Virus record (IMG/VR): IMGVR_UViG_3300046315_000118 | Coordinates: 1 to 54,455 of that record | DNA from: a virus | Direction: 5' to 3' (one strand) | Length of the DNA stretch: 54,455 nucleotides | In this document: in pieces, positions 1-10,026 of the stretch | Numbering within the stretch: the first letter of the stretch is position 1 | Layout of the letters: each line of letters begins with the position of its first letter | Program-made: the position numbers and the translations under genes | Notes under the pieces: model-generated | The model's database searches: none | The model's input: the letters and a program-made list of their open reading frames with translations, nothing else | Told to the model about the DNA's origin: nothing

Positions 1-1
1 T

Positions 2-625
2 GCAATGGGTTACGTAGTTCTAGATAGAGAAAATCTACTGGAAACTATACAAACTTTGGCTTATAGTATAGGCTGTCAAGTATATATAAATAGACAAGGA
101 TTGCTGCAGTTACTTAGATTAGGTAGCCCTTTTAGTAATCCCAACATTACCGATATAACAGCTAGTGATATGTACGCAGGTAGCTTCTCTATTAGTAATA
201 GGCCAGATATATTAGGAAGTATTAAGTTGGCTTACTGCAAAAATTGGACAGTACAGTCAAATATTACTACTGCTATTCCAGATTCAAATAAAGATGCTAT
301 GTCCACAGAATGGTTAATAGAAACAGTTACTGATCCTCTTACTGTTTCAACCTACAGATTAACAACCGAACCTATACAAAGAGATTCGTATTTAATAACT
401 ACTCTTGCAGCAAACGAGGAAGCAACTAGATTGCTAAATTACTACAAGTTACCTAGAACTGTTTACACCTTCACAGGAACGTCCAAATTATTAGGACTTA
501 AGTTAGGACAACAAGTAACTTTAACCCATCCAAGGTTTGGCTTAGGTAGTGGTAAAACCGGTCAAGTTATATCTTTAAGTCCTAATTGGTCTAAAAGTAC
601 AATAGAAGTAGAGGTGATGGTATAA
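2..625 (+). CDS. tail protein, C-terminal part (5' end outside window)
   Basis: The reading frame is open to the left edge, so this is the end of a longer protein; the ATG at position 5 is probably internal. The last 60 residues (VTLTHPRFGL, then GKTGQVISLSP and a beta-rich end) resemble the end of phage tail-hub/tail-tip proteins, which finish in an OB-like beta domain. The stop codon overlaps the ATG of the next gene (TAATG), so the two are translationally coupled within the tail operon. A role in the tail tip or baseplate is inferred from this ending and from position; the family is not certain. Confidence 0.6.
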   Translation, partial: AMGYVVLDRENLLETIQTLAYSIGCQVYINRQGLLQLLRLGSPFSNPNITDITASDMYAGSFSISNRPDILGSIKLAYCKNWTVQSNITTAIPDSNKDAMSTEWLIETVTDPLTVSTYRLTTEPIQRDSYLITTLAANEEATRLLNYYKLPRTVYTFTGTSKLLGLKLGQQVTLTHPRFGLGSGKTGQVISLSPNWSKSTIEVEVMV

Positions 626-3087
626 TGGCAGCGATTATAAATAGTAGAGAATTAGCTCTACAAAATACAGTACCTAGACTACTGGTCAGTGAGGTTAATT
701 TAACAACTACTTCTTCTAGATTTACCAAAGCTAAAAATAATGGGGCCGTGAGCCCTTCTAGTATAACTTTGACTGCTACTTTACTAACAGCGGGAGTATA
801 TTCGGCCTCAGCTATATACACGTGGGAGTACTCTCTTAGTTCCGCACCGTTATCCTGGATTGCTATTAGCGCGTCAACTAGTCCTACACTAGCTGTAACT
901 AATTCAACTTATTCAGGCTACATAGGTACAAATGTGTATGTTAGATATAGATGTACGGTAACTGAAAGTTTAAGACTAACTACTTACGCTTACTACGACA
1001 TTTACTATCTAAAAGAGGCAGATGACTCCTTAGACGTACAGATAACCAATGGTACTGTTATAGTACCGGCATCATCAGCAGGAGTAGTGACCGTATTTAG
1101 TAATACTGGTAATACTATAAAAGTTCTCAGAGGAACTTCCTATTTAACTTATGGTGCTAGTGGAGCTAATACCTTTAGTATTAGCTCCGTAAGTGTAGTA
1201 CCTAGCGGAGCAGTTACTGTTCCGGCTGGGTCCTCTGCAACGGATACATATACTGTTGGTAACATATCGGCTATGTCCAGTTCAGAATCTTTAGCTAATG
1301 TTACGTATCAAGTAGATATTAGGGATGCCTCAGGTAATACTACCAGTTATTCTATAGTTCAAAAATTTAGTAAAGTTAACCAATTAAGTAGCGGAGAAAT
1401 GAGTAGTATCACTCTTTCCGCCTCTTTACTATCTGATATATCAAATGATAGTAAACTTACGGCTTCTGAGAAGCAAGCAATTCGTAGAGAATGGGACGCT
1501 TTAGTAAAAGAAATAGTAGGTCTATATCCAACCTCTACTACTCTAGGACTTACTACTGAACTAACTACATATGTTGCAGAGTTAGAAAGTCTTGCGGGAT
1601 ACATGAACGATGGATCTGATGCTGCAATGATATATCCGTTCAGTACCGTACCTAGTTGGATTAATGATGCTAATATAAACACTACTACAGATATTGTAGG
1701 AAGTACATTTAGAACAAATTGGGCTAATGCTTACGCTGATAGACAGATACTTTTAGATAAAGTTACAATAACTACTTCGTTGGGGGTGGGGGACGCAGTA
1801 ACATTGGGGTTAAATGGCTCTTTTGAGAATTGGCCGTCTACTCTACCTACCGGTTGGGACTACTGGCAAGGAGCTGCTCCTATAAAGGAAACTACTATTA
1901 CCCGAAACGGTAAATACTCCATTAAGTATAATGCAGTAGGTACAGATCTAGGGCTATTAAAGGAAACTATAGATTTATCTACTAATCCTTTACCTTTAGG
2001 TTCATACTTATCCGGTACTGTAGATATTTATCTAGCTACAGTTACTTCAGGGTTACCAGGTATACTAATAAGATTATATACCAGTTCTGGACTGGCAAGC
2101 CCTAACTTAGTAGATATTAAAATTCAACCTTTATCTTCTACTACTGGTGTATGGCAACGTATTCCATGGGTTGCTAAAGTTGGAAAAGACCAAAGAATAT
2201 ATGGTATTAGAATATATGCTATGGCTTCCTGGACTAGTTTTCCCGCTACGTTTACTGGAACTGTATGTTTTGATAATATTGACTTTTATATAGAACAGTC
2301 AGACGCAGAATCTAACCCAGCTGTAGCAGAACTAGATAAGTATAGCTGGGTGTTGCCAGCGGACTCTACTGGCGTAGTTGCTGCTGGTGCGGGGTTTACT
2401 GGGGCTAACGCCACAATTAATATGTACAGAAAAGGATTAGATGATTCTTCAAACTGGACATATAGTAGGACTGCTTCCGATGGTTCTATTACAACTACTT
2501 TAACTACTAGAACCGTAGCAGTAACAGCTATATCTAGTAGTTTAGACACTGGATATGTAGATATTACCGCTACTCCAAATGCGGCTTTATTAGCCCTGGG
2601 ATACGTAGCACTTACTCAAAGATTTACTCTTAGTAAAAATAAGTCGGCTGCCTTAGTGTTTGATGGCCCAGTACCTACTATTGGAGTACTATATTCAGTA
2701 GTATCTAACTCAGATGCCACAACATACGCAGGTATTAGATTTAATAGTAATGGATCTATATCTAAAAGAACCGCTGTATCTTCTTATTCAGATTCCGGTA
2801 AGGATTGGTATCTAGCTAATATAACAGATATAGGTACTGCATACAAGATACGAGTAATACTAACATCAGGTACGCTGACCGGAGACTCCGCTTCTGCAGG
2901 AGTATGGCATTTAATTAGCACTGTACCGGTATTTGCCGCTAGTAGAGCTAGTAATGGAGAAAGCATTCTTACAGCTGATTTCGCCATAGCTACCGCAGCA
3001 GATACTAGCGTAGTGGTAGCTACAGGTAGTTTAAACATAATTGCTGAAAAATATGCCTCTGGTGGAGGTGGAGTATACGAACCATGA
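625..3087 (+). CDS. large tail-tip/fibre protein with carbohydrate-binding-like domain
   Basis: An 820-residue, Ser/Thr/Ala-rich, almost entirely beta-type protein with very few Cys or His, as expected for an extracellular virion protein. Residues about 50-130 and 145-230 look like Ig-like or fibronectin-like modules. Residues about 270-370 are more helical (KLTASEKQAIRREWDAL). Residues about 390-560 (NGSFENWPSTLPTGWDYW, then FDNIDFYIE) have the look of a jelly-roll carbohydrate-binding module. It likely sits at the tail tip and touches the cell surface. It overlaps its upstream neighbour by the TAATG and its downstream neighbour by 4 bases. Exact family not recognised. Confidence 0.6.
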   Translation: MAAIINSRELALQNTVPRLLVSEVNLTTTSSRFTKAKNNGAVSPSSITLTATLLTAGVYSASAIYTWEYSLSSAPLSWIAISASTSPTLAVTNSTYSGYIGTNVYVRYRCTVTESLRLTTYAYYDIYYLKEADDSLDVQITNGTVIVPASSAGVVTVFSNTGNTIKVLRGTSYLTYGASGANTFSISSVSVVPSGAVTVPAGSSATDTYTVGNISAMSSSESLANVTYQVDIRDASGNTTSYSIVQKFSKVNQLSSGEMSSITLSASLLSDISNDSKLTASEKQAIRREWDALVKEIVGLYPTSTTLGLTTELTTYVAELESLAGYMNDGSDAAMIYPFSTVPSWINDANINTTTDIVGSTFRTNWANAYADRQILLDKVTITTSLGVGDAVTLGLNGSFENWPSTLPTGWDYWQGAAPIKETTITRNGKYSIKYNAVGTDLGLLKETIDLSTNPLPLGSYLSGTVDIYLATVTSGLPGILIRLYTSSGLASPNLVDIKIQPLSSTTGVWQRIPWVAKVGKDQRIYGIRIYAMASWTSFPATFTGTVCFDNIDFYIEQSDAESNPAVAELDKYSWVLPADSTGVVAAGAGFTGANATINMYRKGLDDSSNWTYSRTASDGSITTTLTTRTVAVTAISSSLDTGYVDITATPNAALLALGYVALTQRFTLSKNKSAALVFDGPVPTIGVLYSVVSNSDATTYAGIRFNSNGSISKRTAVSSYSDSGKDWYLANITDIGTAYKIRVILTSGTLTGDSASAGVWHLISTVPVFAASRASNGESILTADFAIATAADTSVVVATGSLNIIAEKYASGGGGVYEP

Positions 3088-3737
3088 ATATGAACATAAT
3101 TAAAGAAATAACTCAAGCAAATGGAGCAGTCTATGGGTACCACTCAGTGGCTGCAATAGACTTATCTATTGCAGATAACTCCTTTAGAGTTAATATTAAT
3201 TCATGGGTATCAGAAACAGCTAAAGCTGGTGGCCTTCGCCACAATAGTAGTACCTATATATCAGTTCCTATTAGTGGAATTACTATAACTGATAATAACA
3301 TAAAGCTGGGTATATTGAATTATATAGTTAATCAGGAACCGTGGCTAGGGGCTACAGTTAGTACTACTGCAGGTAATTCACTACCTGCTCTACAGCAACT
3401 AAAATGGGATGAATTTAAAGCTAAGAGACTAGCACTAGAGTTTGGAGGCTTTTATTGGAATAACTCGCATTTTGATTCTATACCTATTAGTCAAAGTAGA
3501 ATTCAAGGAGCGGTAATATTGGCCATGCAGGCTGCTTTAGCTGGACAGCCATATTCCGTAGATTGGACTTTATTTGATAATACTGTGAGAACTCTAAGTG
3601 GTAGTGACATGGTACAGGTAGGGATAGCTCTGGGTACACATGTAATCTCATTACATCAAATATCTAGATCTCTACATGCCCAAGTATTTGCAGCTACTAC
3701 TGTTGAAGAATTAGATGCCGTTCAATGGCCCACTTAA
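3084..3737 (+). CDS. DUF4376-domain tail fibre-associated protein
   Basis: 217 residues. The C-terminal half (about 110-217) matches the DUF4376 pattern of phage tail-fibre-associated proteins as I remember it: KRLALEFGG, then SQSRIQGAVILAMQAAL, WTLFDNTVRTLSGSDM, and a final EELDAVQWP. The N-terminal half is a small beta domain. The start overlaps the preceding gene by 4 bases (ATGA). Proteins with this domain accompany or form part of tail fibres; whether it is structural or a chaperone cannot be decided from sequence. Confidence 0.65.
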   Translation: MNMNIIKEITQANGAVYGYHSVAAIDLSIADNSFRVNINSWVSETAKAGGLRHNSSTYISVPISGITITDNNIKLGILNYIVNQEPWLGATVSTTAGNSLPALQQLKWDEFKAKRLALEFGGFYWNNSHFDSIPISQSRIQGAVILAMQAALAGQPYSVDWTLFDNTVRTLSGSDMVQVGIALGTHVISLHQISRSLHAQVFAATTVEELDAVQWPT

Positions 3738-3746
3738 GGAAATGTA

Positions 3747-5351
3747 ATGGCAAATAATTTAAGAATTATACATATAAACAAAGCCGACGCTTCGACGACT
3801 ACTATATTAGGTAGTTCTACAGCTAGCGCAGCTACATCTACCGCAAACTTAAAGAAAGACACTAGGTCCGCAGTATGGAGAACAGGATCTAGAGTATCTT
3901 CTAACTTTCCAGTTATTTTTAAAACATCTACTTCATATGCAATTCCAGGAGCCCATAGTGGTTTTACAGTCACTTCAACAGCAGTAACGGGTAGCCCTGC
4001 TACTTTCTGTACTGTTACAGGTTCAGGGGAAACCGAAGCTGCAGTAGCTGTACCATTACCATATACTTTTGTACCTGACGATAATAGTACTAATACTAGT
4101 TACACAGTTAGAACCTATACCACCTCCACTCCTAGTTCTGGAAGTACATTAAGAGACGTACAAGTAGTTCCTGTAATATTATCCTTACTGAATCAAATCA
4201 CAGTAGTATGCTCTAATAGTACACATAGATTGCAGTCAGATAATACAGGAGCCATAACTAGCTACGCGGGTACAGGTTGTAATGTATGGGTATTTGAGGG
4301 CTGTACCCCTCTCAGATACGACGGGATAGGTACTGCATTAGGCACTTTTAATATAAGTGCTGCAGTAACTAGTGGTACGGCTACTGTAGGCAGTGTGTCG
4401 GTAGGAGATGCAAACACGTTTTTTGCTGCCTATGTGGATCACTCTGGTATACCTTTTAATGCATCAGCAACAAACACGGTAATTACATATACTGTTACAG
4501 GTACTTTAAGAGAGGGTACAGCTATTCCAGGAGGTAACGTCACTACTCAAACTTTATCTAAACTTGCATCCGGCGTAACGTTCGCTCACAATGTGTATAC
4601 TACTATATATAGTACAGTAGTATATGCCGCAGCTGTCGTTACATTAGATACTGCTAGTTCCATTAATGCTGTGGTATTAACGTTAGGCAATATTAGTAAA
4701 GGAGCTAATATAAGATTTAGTTCCTTTAATGTTGCACCTACTATTATAGGTTCTCCAACTGCTTTAGGCTTAAATCTTACTGGTGTTACTATATTAGCTG
4801 ATGGTAAGAATATAAATGGAGCCCCATGGAACTCTACAAAAGAGAGTAGTTTACCTTCTTATGCTACTAATACTTTTGGTCTAGATAGAGCGTATATACG
4901 AGCGTATATACCTAGTAGTTCAACCAAGTATTTGGCTATAGAGATCATGGATTTAGTTAATACTTCCGGCTATCTTGAGTTTAGTAGGCTAATACTAGGT
5001 ACCTATTGGTCCCCGGCGTACAATACCGGGTACGGTATGTCTACTGATATTACTGATACTAGTACTAGTGAGCGTAGTGAGGCCGGAGATTTAATAACTA
5101 CTAATGGTGTCGTATACAATAAGTTATCCTTTGACCTAGATTGGATGACTGGTACTGATAGGGATCAATTAGTAAAGCTATTAAAAATATACGGTTCAAG
5201 ATTGGGTGTGTATATAAGCTTATTTCCTGAAGATTTAGATCCAGGTAAAGAAAATCTATATCAAATATATGGAAAGCTAGCTCCTAGTAGTGGTATATCC
5301 CATCCTTATCTTAGCATGTATGCTACGTCTGTAGAAATAGAAGAAATATAA
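3747..5351 (+). CDS. virion structural (minor tail) protein
   Basis: 534 residues. The N-terminal 65 residues and the C-terminal 150 (about 390-534, ending ISLFPED and IYGKLAP) look like parts of one globular tail domain, with beta-rich Ig-like filler between (TVTGTLREGT, TTTQTL-type repeats). AAGGAAATG lies just before the start (positions 3736-3746). Composition and neighbours indicate a minor tail or tail-tip component. Family not recognised. Confidence 0.5.
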   Translation: MANNLRIIHINKADASTTTILGSSTASAATSTANLKKDTRSAVWRTGSRVSSNFPVIFKTSTSYAIPGAHSGFTVTSTAVTGSPATFCTVTGSGETEAAVAVPLPYTFVPDDNSTNTSYTVRTYTTSTPSSGSTLRDVQVVPVILSLLNQITVVCSNSTHRLQSDNTGAITSYAGTGCNVWVFEGCTPLRYDGIGTALGTFNISAAVTSGTATVGSVSVGDANTFFAAYVDHSGIPFNASATNTVITYTVTGTLREGTAIPGGNVTTQTLSKLASGVTFAHNVYTTIYSTVVYAAAVVTLDTASSINAVVLTLGNISKGANIRFSSFNVAPTIIGSPTALGLNLTGVTILADGKNINGAPWNSTKESSLPSYATNTFGLDRAYIRAYIPSSSTKYLAIEIMDLVNTSGYLEFSRLILGTYWSPAYNTGYGMSTDITDTSTSERSEAGDLITTNGVVYNKLSFDLDWMTGTDRDQLVKLLKIYGSRLGVYISLFPEDLDPGKENLYQIYGKLAPSSGISHPYLSMYATSVEIEEI

Positions 5352-5371
5352 TACCCTATTTAATTTTTAGC

Positions 5372-5400
5372 TTGCAAAAGATTTGGTATAGTGGTATAAT
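5372..5400 (+). promoter_or_regulatory. sigma70-type promoter
   Basis: TTGCAA (5372-5377), 17 bases, TATAAT (5395-5400), in the 75-base gap after the structural gene. It points at the NlpC/P60-like gene and the genes after it. The only clear plus-strand promoter found in the late region. Confidence 0.75.
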
Positions 5401-5450
5401 AGTATCAAAATATAGCTGTATAGCTTATGCAGCTAAAATTAAAGGTCTAT

Positions 5451-5888
5451 ATGGGGAAATTAATAGCTATCTATCGACGTAGTCATACTATAGGCTCAGT
5501 TTTAATTAGGCTGGCTTCTTGGTTTGGCCCTTACTCTCATGTAGGAGTATTAACTGCGGACGGTAGTCACGTAATAGAAGCCTCAGCTTTTAAAGGTGTG
5601 GTCCGTATACCTTTAACCCTATTCATACAAGGCTCCAGTAAATACGAAGTACAGGAAATAGAGTGTCCTAACCCAGATAAGGGATTAGCATTTATTGAGG
5701 CTCAGATAGGTAAACCTTACGATTGGGGAGCAATATTTGGTATGGTAGCTAGACAGCATTCTTGGGAAGACGTATCAAAATGGTACTGCTCGGAGTTGCT
5801 AGAAGCTACTATACAGGCTGCTGGGAGGCGACGAGTTAGAATAGGGTTTGGAAGAATAACTGTAGACCAATCCTACATAATAGAGTAA
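5451..5888 (+). CDS. permuted NlpC/P60 (YiiX/C92-like) papain-fold protein
   Basis: About 145 residues counted from the Met at 5451, which has AAAGG upstream; an in-frame ATG at 5427 is an alternative. Two motifs fit the circularly permuted NlpC/P60 fold: YSHVGVL (candidate catalytic His, about residue 30) and KWYCSELL (candidate catalytic Cys, about residue 115). Members are thiol hydrolases acting on peptidoglycan or on amide/acyl bonds. Here it could serve wall penetration or lysis, because it lies between tail genes and a holin-like gene. The catalytic assignment is by motif only. Confidence 0.7.
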   Translation: MGKLIAIYRRSHTIGSVLIRLASWFGPYSHVGVLTADGSHVIEASAFKGVVRIPLTLFIQGSSKYEVQEIECPNPDKGLAFIEAQIGKPYDWGAIFGMVARQHSWEDVSKWYCSELLEATIQAAGRRRVRIGFGRITVDQSYIIE

Positions 5889-5910
5889 TAATTTATGAAG
5901 GAGAGACCTT

Positions 5911-6201
5911 ATGAATAATCCATTAGATTCGCAAAAACTTATAGCATTAGAGTCTACAGTGGGCGATCTAAAGAAATCACTAGAAAGTGCATTTCCTAAA
6001 GATGAGGACGGTAACATAGACTATACCGGGCATCGTACCTTTCATAGAAAAGAGAGTGATTCGGAAAAAAGATCCTTAGAGTCTTTAACAGAATTTAAGC
6101 GTAACATAATAACCTGGGCCATTATAGGCTTAATAACTTTAGTAGCTAGCGCACTAGCTAGAAATTATTTAGACCCCTTTCTGGCGTTAATAAGTAAGTA
6201 A
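5911..6201 (+). CDS. small membrane protein, holin-like
   Basis: 96 residues with a charged, coiled-coil-like N-terminal part (about 1-65), one hydrophobic helix (IITWAIIGLITLVASALA, about 70-87) and a short tail. A strong Shine-Dalgarno (AAGGAGAG, about 8 bases before the ATG) fixes the start. One-TM proteins with a cytoplasmic coiled coil next to lysis genes are often holins or pinholins, but a virion-associated membrane anchor is also possible. Confidence 0.5.
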   Translation: MNNPLDSQKLIALESTVGDLKKSLESAFPKDEDGNIDYTGHRTFHRKESDSEKRSLESLTEFKRNIITWAIIGLITLVASALARNYLDPFLALISK

Positions 6202-6209
6202 GGATAAGT

Positions 6210-6800
6210 ATGGCAGCCCCAGTAAAACTAAACTATAAGATATATAAGGGTAGCACTTTTAGCGAAGTACTACGTTGGGAAAGTAGTACAAAAGTATATA
6301 AGTATATAACAGGAATAACCAATGCGGCTCCTGTAGTTATAACTTCTGTTGGGCATGCTATACCTCCGGGATGGCGATTTAAGGTAACCAACGTAGTAGG
6401 CATGAAAGAGCTTAATTCCGCCGATATTTATCATATAGCTTCAGATGTTACTTCTGACACTCTTTCTATAAACAATATAAACGCCATAGGTTTTACTGCA
6501 TATGTTTCAGGAGGAGTACTAGAATATAATTTCCCTACTGATTTATCAACATATAGCGCCAGGCTTCAAATAAGAGCAAAAATAGATTCAGCAGATATTT
6601 TACTGGAGCTTACTACTTCAAACGGCGGAATAGTTTTAGATAATACTAATAAAACTATTACTATAAATATATCCGCAGTACAGAGTTCTGAGTTTACATT
6701 TACATCCGCAGTTTATAGCTTGGAACTTTATACAGTTGCAGGGTACGTCCTACAGTTAGCCTCCGGAACTATAAGCGTAGAAAAAGAAGTTACTAGATAA
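6210..6800 (+). CDS. baseplate/fibre N-terminal attachment-like protein
   Basis: 196 residues. The outer parts (1-35 and 105-196, with YKGSTFSEVLRW and ARLQIRAKIDS) resemble the small beta domain found at the start of many phage fibre or BppU-like proteins. The middle (36-105, with a GHAIPPGWRFKV segment) looks like an inserted beta module. Its stop overlaps the next start (TAATG). Likely a virion adaptor; family not certain. Confidence 0.45.
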   Translation: MAAPVKLNYKIYKGSTFSEVLRWESSTKVYKYITGITNAAPVVITSVGHAIPPGWRFKVTNVVGMKELNSADIYHIASDVTSDTLSINNINAIGFTAYVSGGVLEYNFPTDLSTYSARLQIRAKIDSADILLELTTSNGGIVLDNTNKTITINISAVQSSEFTFTSAVYSLELYTVAGYVLQLASGTISVEKEVTR

Positions 6801-7234
6801 TGTCAATAGTACAATTAAATTCTACATCTGTTGTAGTTAATAGTGATATGGCTACAGATACAGTTACTGTAAAGGACAATACTTCTAACATAGTCTCTTT
6901 TTCTTTACCGTATAATTTAGTTGTAAATACTGTAAATAATAATGTTGTATCAGATGTTACAAAAACGGATACAGTACATACTAGTGCAGGTATAGCAGGC
7001 CCTAAGGGAGACTCTGCCGAGGATTTAGATATGTATTCAAAAAGAGTGGATTTTGTTTCGGAGTTCTTAATATATAAAGGCGAAGCGTCTCCCGGTAGTA
7101 GTGAAGGCTCTGCTGTATGGAGACTTCGTCGTATAGATCTAGCTAATGATGGAGACGTTACTGAAACCTGGGCAGATGGTAACACTTTATTTGATAATAT
7201 TTGGTCAGATAGACTAATTAAGGTATACTCATGA
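6800..7234 (+). CDS. virion protein with short collagen-like segment
   Basis: 144 residues. The N-terminal half is a beta-type segment (residues 1-55) followed by AGIAGPKGDSAED, a one- or two-unit collagen-like hinge often seen in phage fibres. The C-terminal half (about 75-144, VWRLRRIDLANDGDVTETWADG) is a small domain often placed after that hinge. It overlaps both neighbours by a few bases, so it is coupled with the fibre genes. Confidence 0.5.
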   Translation: MSIVQLNSTSVVVNSDMATDTVTVKDNTSNIVSFSLPYNLVVNTVNNNVVSDVTKTDTVHTSAGIAGPKGDSAEDLDMYSKRVDFVSEFLIYKGEASPGSSEGSAVWRLRRIDLANDGDVTETWADGNTLFDNIWSDRLIKVYS

Positions 7235-7440
7235 GTGCTCCGTATAGAACATATCAGGTAGGTGGTGATTTTATTTCTGTAGACTTAGCATTAACCCCTC
7301 CTCCTACACATTATGATAAATCCTGGGAAATTACCTTAGAAGCATATAGCGAGCTGTATGCCCATAGTATCCCAGCTATATACCCAGATGAAACCATGGG
7401 GGTTAATGAAGACATTTTCCCCCCATATCAGGAACCTTGA
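7231..7440 (+). CDS. small hypothetical structural-region protein
   Basis: 69 residues, acidic and proline-rich (TPPPTHYDKSW, PAIYPDETMG, FPPYQEP). It overlaps the preceding stop by 4 bases and lies 3 bases before the next start, so it belongs to the fibre cluster. No family recognised; a small adaptor or chaperone would fit its place. Confidence 0.45.
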   Translation: MSAPYRTYQVGGDFISVDLALTPPPTHYDKSWEITLEAYSELYAHSIPAIYPDETMGVNEDIFPPYQEP

Positions 7441-7443
7441 TAA

Positions 7444-10017
7444 ATGTCAGCATTTAACATTAATAGTGGTGGAACTACTTCATGGGATAGCTTAGTTAGT
7501 GGATCTACTAATGCTACTTTAGATGTTTATACTATCAGTAACGCTTCAACTTTGCTTATTAATACTGATAGCTATCAATGTGCTGGACATAGTACGGCTT
7601 TTGGTTCTCTTGATACCGTAGCCTATGCTGGTATTGGCGGTACTGTTCGTATTGACGGTACTACTGTGAGAGTTATACCTTTTAATACAGGCACCGGCAC
7701 GGTACCTGCTATTGGTACTTCTATAGTACAAGGAGGTGTTAGTGGACCCCTGCTAGGCGTATGGGAGAATTGGCAAAGTGAACCCATAGCAGCCGCAGCA
7801 GCGATGCCCGCTAGCGGGTATATTAAAATTAAATCCGTAACAGGTGGAGCTTTTGCTTCCGGAGCTTTAACAGGTATTAGTGCTAGCGCTACTGGACCCG
7901 ATGTAGTAGGTTGGATTGAAGTACGAGGTGCCGATACAGCCACAATAACTGTTCCACGTGTTGGTACTTTTGAAACCGTTGGAGATTGGTTTGAGTTAGG
8001 TACAACAAGTGGTACTAGAGGGCAGATACTGCCTTGTCCTACTACTGCCACATTTGCCTCAGTATTCCCCGGTGTATGGATTGAAACCGCTAGCGGCTCA
8101 GGAGTGTTTGAGAAATTTACTGGATGTGGCGCTATGGTTAACTCTGCTACTACTCCTACAGATGCTCGAGGTAAAATTGTGTGGCATACTACTAGTGGCA
8201 TTCGTATTGGTAGTGACGGTACTAACAACGTAGGATTTTTACCTCCAACAGGTTGCCGAGTTCGCATACCAAATATTATATTAACATGCTGTACTCGTAC
8301 TGTTAGCGGTTCTGGTCCCAGAGTATCACCAAATACCACGCTTGCTACGCGTCAAGAATTTATTGTTAGCGCTGCGGGCAGTATTAGCATGACTAATGTC
8401 GTTTGTAGTTGGTACTTAAATATGGCACAGGCGTTTCAGGCCGACTTTGCACATAGCGCAATTTCTGATACTATTGTTATTTCTGAAGTTGCCGCCCCGC
8501 TAGTTTGGGACGATTTAATTGTTTCTCCTATAGGCTCCTTATTATCCATTGCTTTAAACCTATCGTCTCATTTCTCTGGAGGACAAATTGATAACTGTCT
8601 ATTTGCTCGCTTCAGTATGGCATCAAGTGGAGCTAACCCCGTACAGTGTTCTAATGCATTTGGTATATCCTTTAATGGATGTCGTATTGTAGGCCTGTTG
8701 AATCGAGGTAACGCCGGGGCGTATACTCTGGGCCTATCTAACTGTATAGACTTTACATTAGATGGGTTAGAGAGTATAAATGGCGGAATTCAGGTTGCTG
8801 CTGGGTGCCAACGTATAAATATTAATAACTTAATTTATGCTGATATATTTTCGGGAGCTACAACCGCTACAAATCCAGTAGCCTGTGTTAACGTAGCCAC
8901 GGGTACATCAAACATTACAGTAGATGGGATATCTTTTCTGTCTGGTTCAACAAATGTACACCCATATTTAGCATTAATGGTAACTTCTGGTTCGTTTGGT
9001 TTAAAGTTTCGTAATGTTGGTACTCCCACTACTTCACTTAATTTAGGTTCAGCAAACCAAACAGGCCTTATTGTTACAACTAACGGTCTGAATGCTGACT
9101 GTAAATTTCAACGTTTATATTGTAGTAATACACGCACAGGGGCCTGGGCGTTTTCTAACAGCGATAACCGTATATTAATAGAACATGTAAAAGGCGATGA
9201 TGCAGATACTAGTGCTCTTGTCTCTCTTAATAGCATACATCGTGGTAATCGTTTAACTTCTGCGGTAACCGGTCAAACTGCTATATACGGCACACACTGG
9301 CACTTACATTTTACTAGTAATACCGCCGGGTTTTTATCAGTAGCAGGTAATGAACCTACTACTGAAACTGCTACTGAGTGTTATATATCTGGAGGCACCC
9401 CACGTTTCAATAGTTTAGGACAAGTACTATTAACTAGTATAGGTGATCAGGTAACTTGGGAGTTACCATGGTACGCTCTAGGCTGTACAGCACTATCAAA
9501 TACTGCTCCTACGTTAACTGGCAATAATACTGCTAATATGACTTTTGAGTTCCAGTATAATATTGGTAGTGGATGGAACGGTACATGGTTAACAGCTAGT
9601 GCGGCTAACCTTAGTGTAGTATCGATTAGTCCCTCGACTGGATTTAAGTTGAAGTTACGAGCAACTTGTGCAGTTGCATCTGTTGGTAATGCACTTACAA
9701 ATGTTCGTATTGCTATTACTACCACTACATCAGCTCAAGTTGATAATTTGTATCCTTTAGATACCAACGTAGTAACATTTACAGGGTTACCTATTGGTAC
9801 AGACGTAGTAGTTCTAACAGCAGGTACTAGTACAATTCTTGCACAGCAAGATAGCCACGGGCTGTCTAACTATAACTATAGCTATAGTGGAGCACAAACA
9901 GTTGACGTAGGTTTTATCAAAACAGGATATGTTCCCCTGTATATCCGTGGGCTGTCTCTAACCACTACCGATTCTTCTATACCCGTAGCAATGACTACTG
10001 ATCGTAATTTTATTTAA
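7444..10017 (+). CDS. tail fibre/tailspike, beta-helix type
   Basis: 857 residues. Residues about 290-600 show the spaced short beta-strand and Asn/Gly-turn pattern of a right-handed parallel beta-helix (RININNLIYADIF, LKFRNVGTPT, DCKFQRLYCSNTR). Residues about 650-780 form another beta region, and the end (STILAQQDSHG, then VDVGFIKTGYVPLYIRGL) looks like a fibre tip. Such proteins bind or cut host surface polysaccharide. No active site can be named by eye. GC content and codon use are slightly higher here than in flanking structural genes, which may mean exchange of the fibre. Confidence 0.55.
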   Translation: MSAFNINSGGTTSWDSLVSGSTNATLDVYTISNASTLLINTDSYQCAGHSTAFGSLDTVAYAGIGGTVRIDGTTVRVIPFNTGTGTVPAIGTSIVQGGVSGPLLGVWENWQSEPIAAAAAMPASGYIKIKSVTGGAFASGALTGISASATGPDVVGWIEVRGADTATITVPRVGTFETVGDWFELGTTSGTRGQILPCPTTATFASVFPGVWIETASGSGVFEKFTGCGAMVNSATTPTDARGKIVWHTTSGIRIGSDGTNNVGFLPPTGCRVRIPNIILTCCTRTVSGSGPRVSPNTTLATRQEFIVSAAGSISMTNVVCSWYLNMAQAFQADFAHSAISDTIVISEVAAPLVWDDLIVSPIGSLLSIALNLSSHFSGGQIDNCLFARFSMASSGANPVQCSNAFGISFNGCRIVGLLNRGNAGAYTLGLSNCIDFTLDGLESINGGIQVAAGCQRININNLIYADIFSGATTATNPVACVNVATGTSNITVDGISFLSGSTNVHPYLALMVTSGSFGLKFRNVGTPTTSLNLGSANQTGLIVTTNGLNADCKFQRLYCSNTRTGAWAFSNSDNRILIEHVKGDDADTSALVSLNSIHRGNRLTSAVTGQTAIYGTHWHLHFTSNTAGFLSVAGNEPTTETATECYISGGTPRFNSLGQVLLTSIGDQVTWELPWYALGCTALSNTAPTLTGNNTANMTFEFQYNIGSGWNGTWLTASAANLSVVSISPSTGFKLKLRATCAVASVGNALTNVRIAITTTTSAQVDNLYPLDTNVVTFTGLPIGTDVVVLTAGTSTILAQQDSHGLSNYNYSYSGAQTVDVGFIKTGYVPLYIRGLSLTTTDSSIPVAMTTDRNFI

Positions 10018-10026
10018 GGATTTGCT

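Noticed and set aside
7623-8339. 238-codon minus-strand frame within the fibre gene
   Set aside because: It is a shadow of the beta-helix gene with repetitive Pro/Val composition and no upstream signals.
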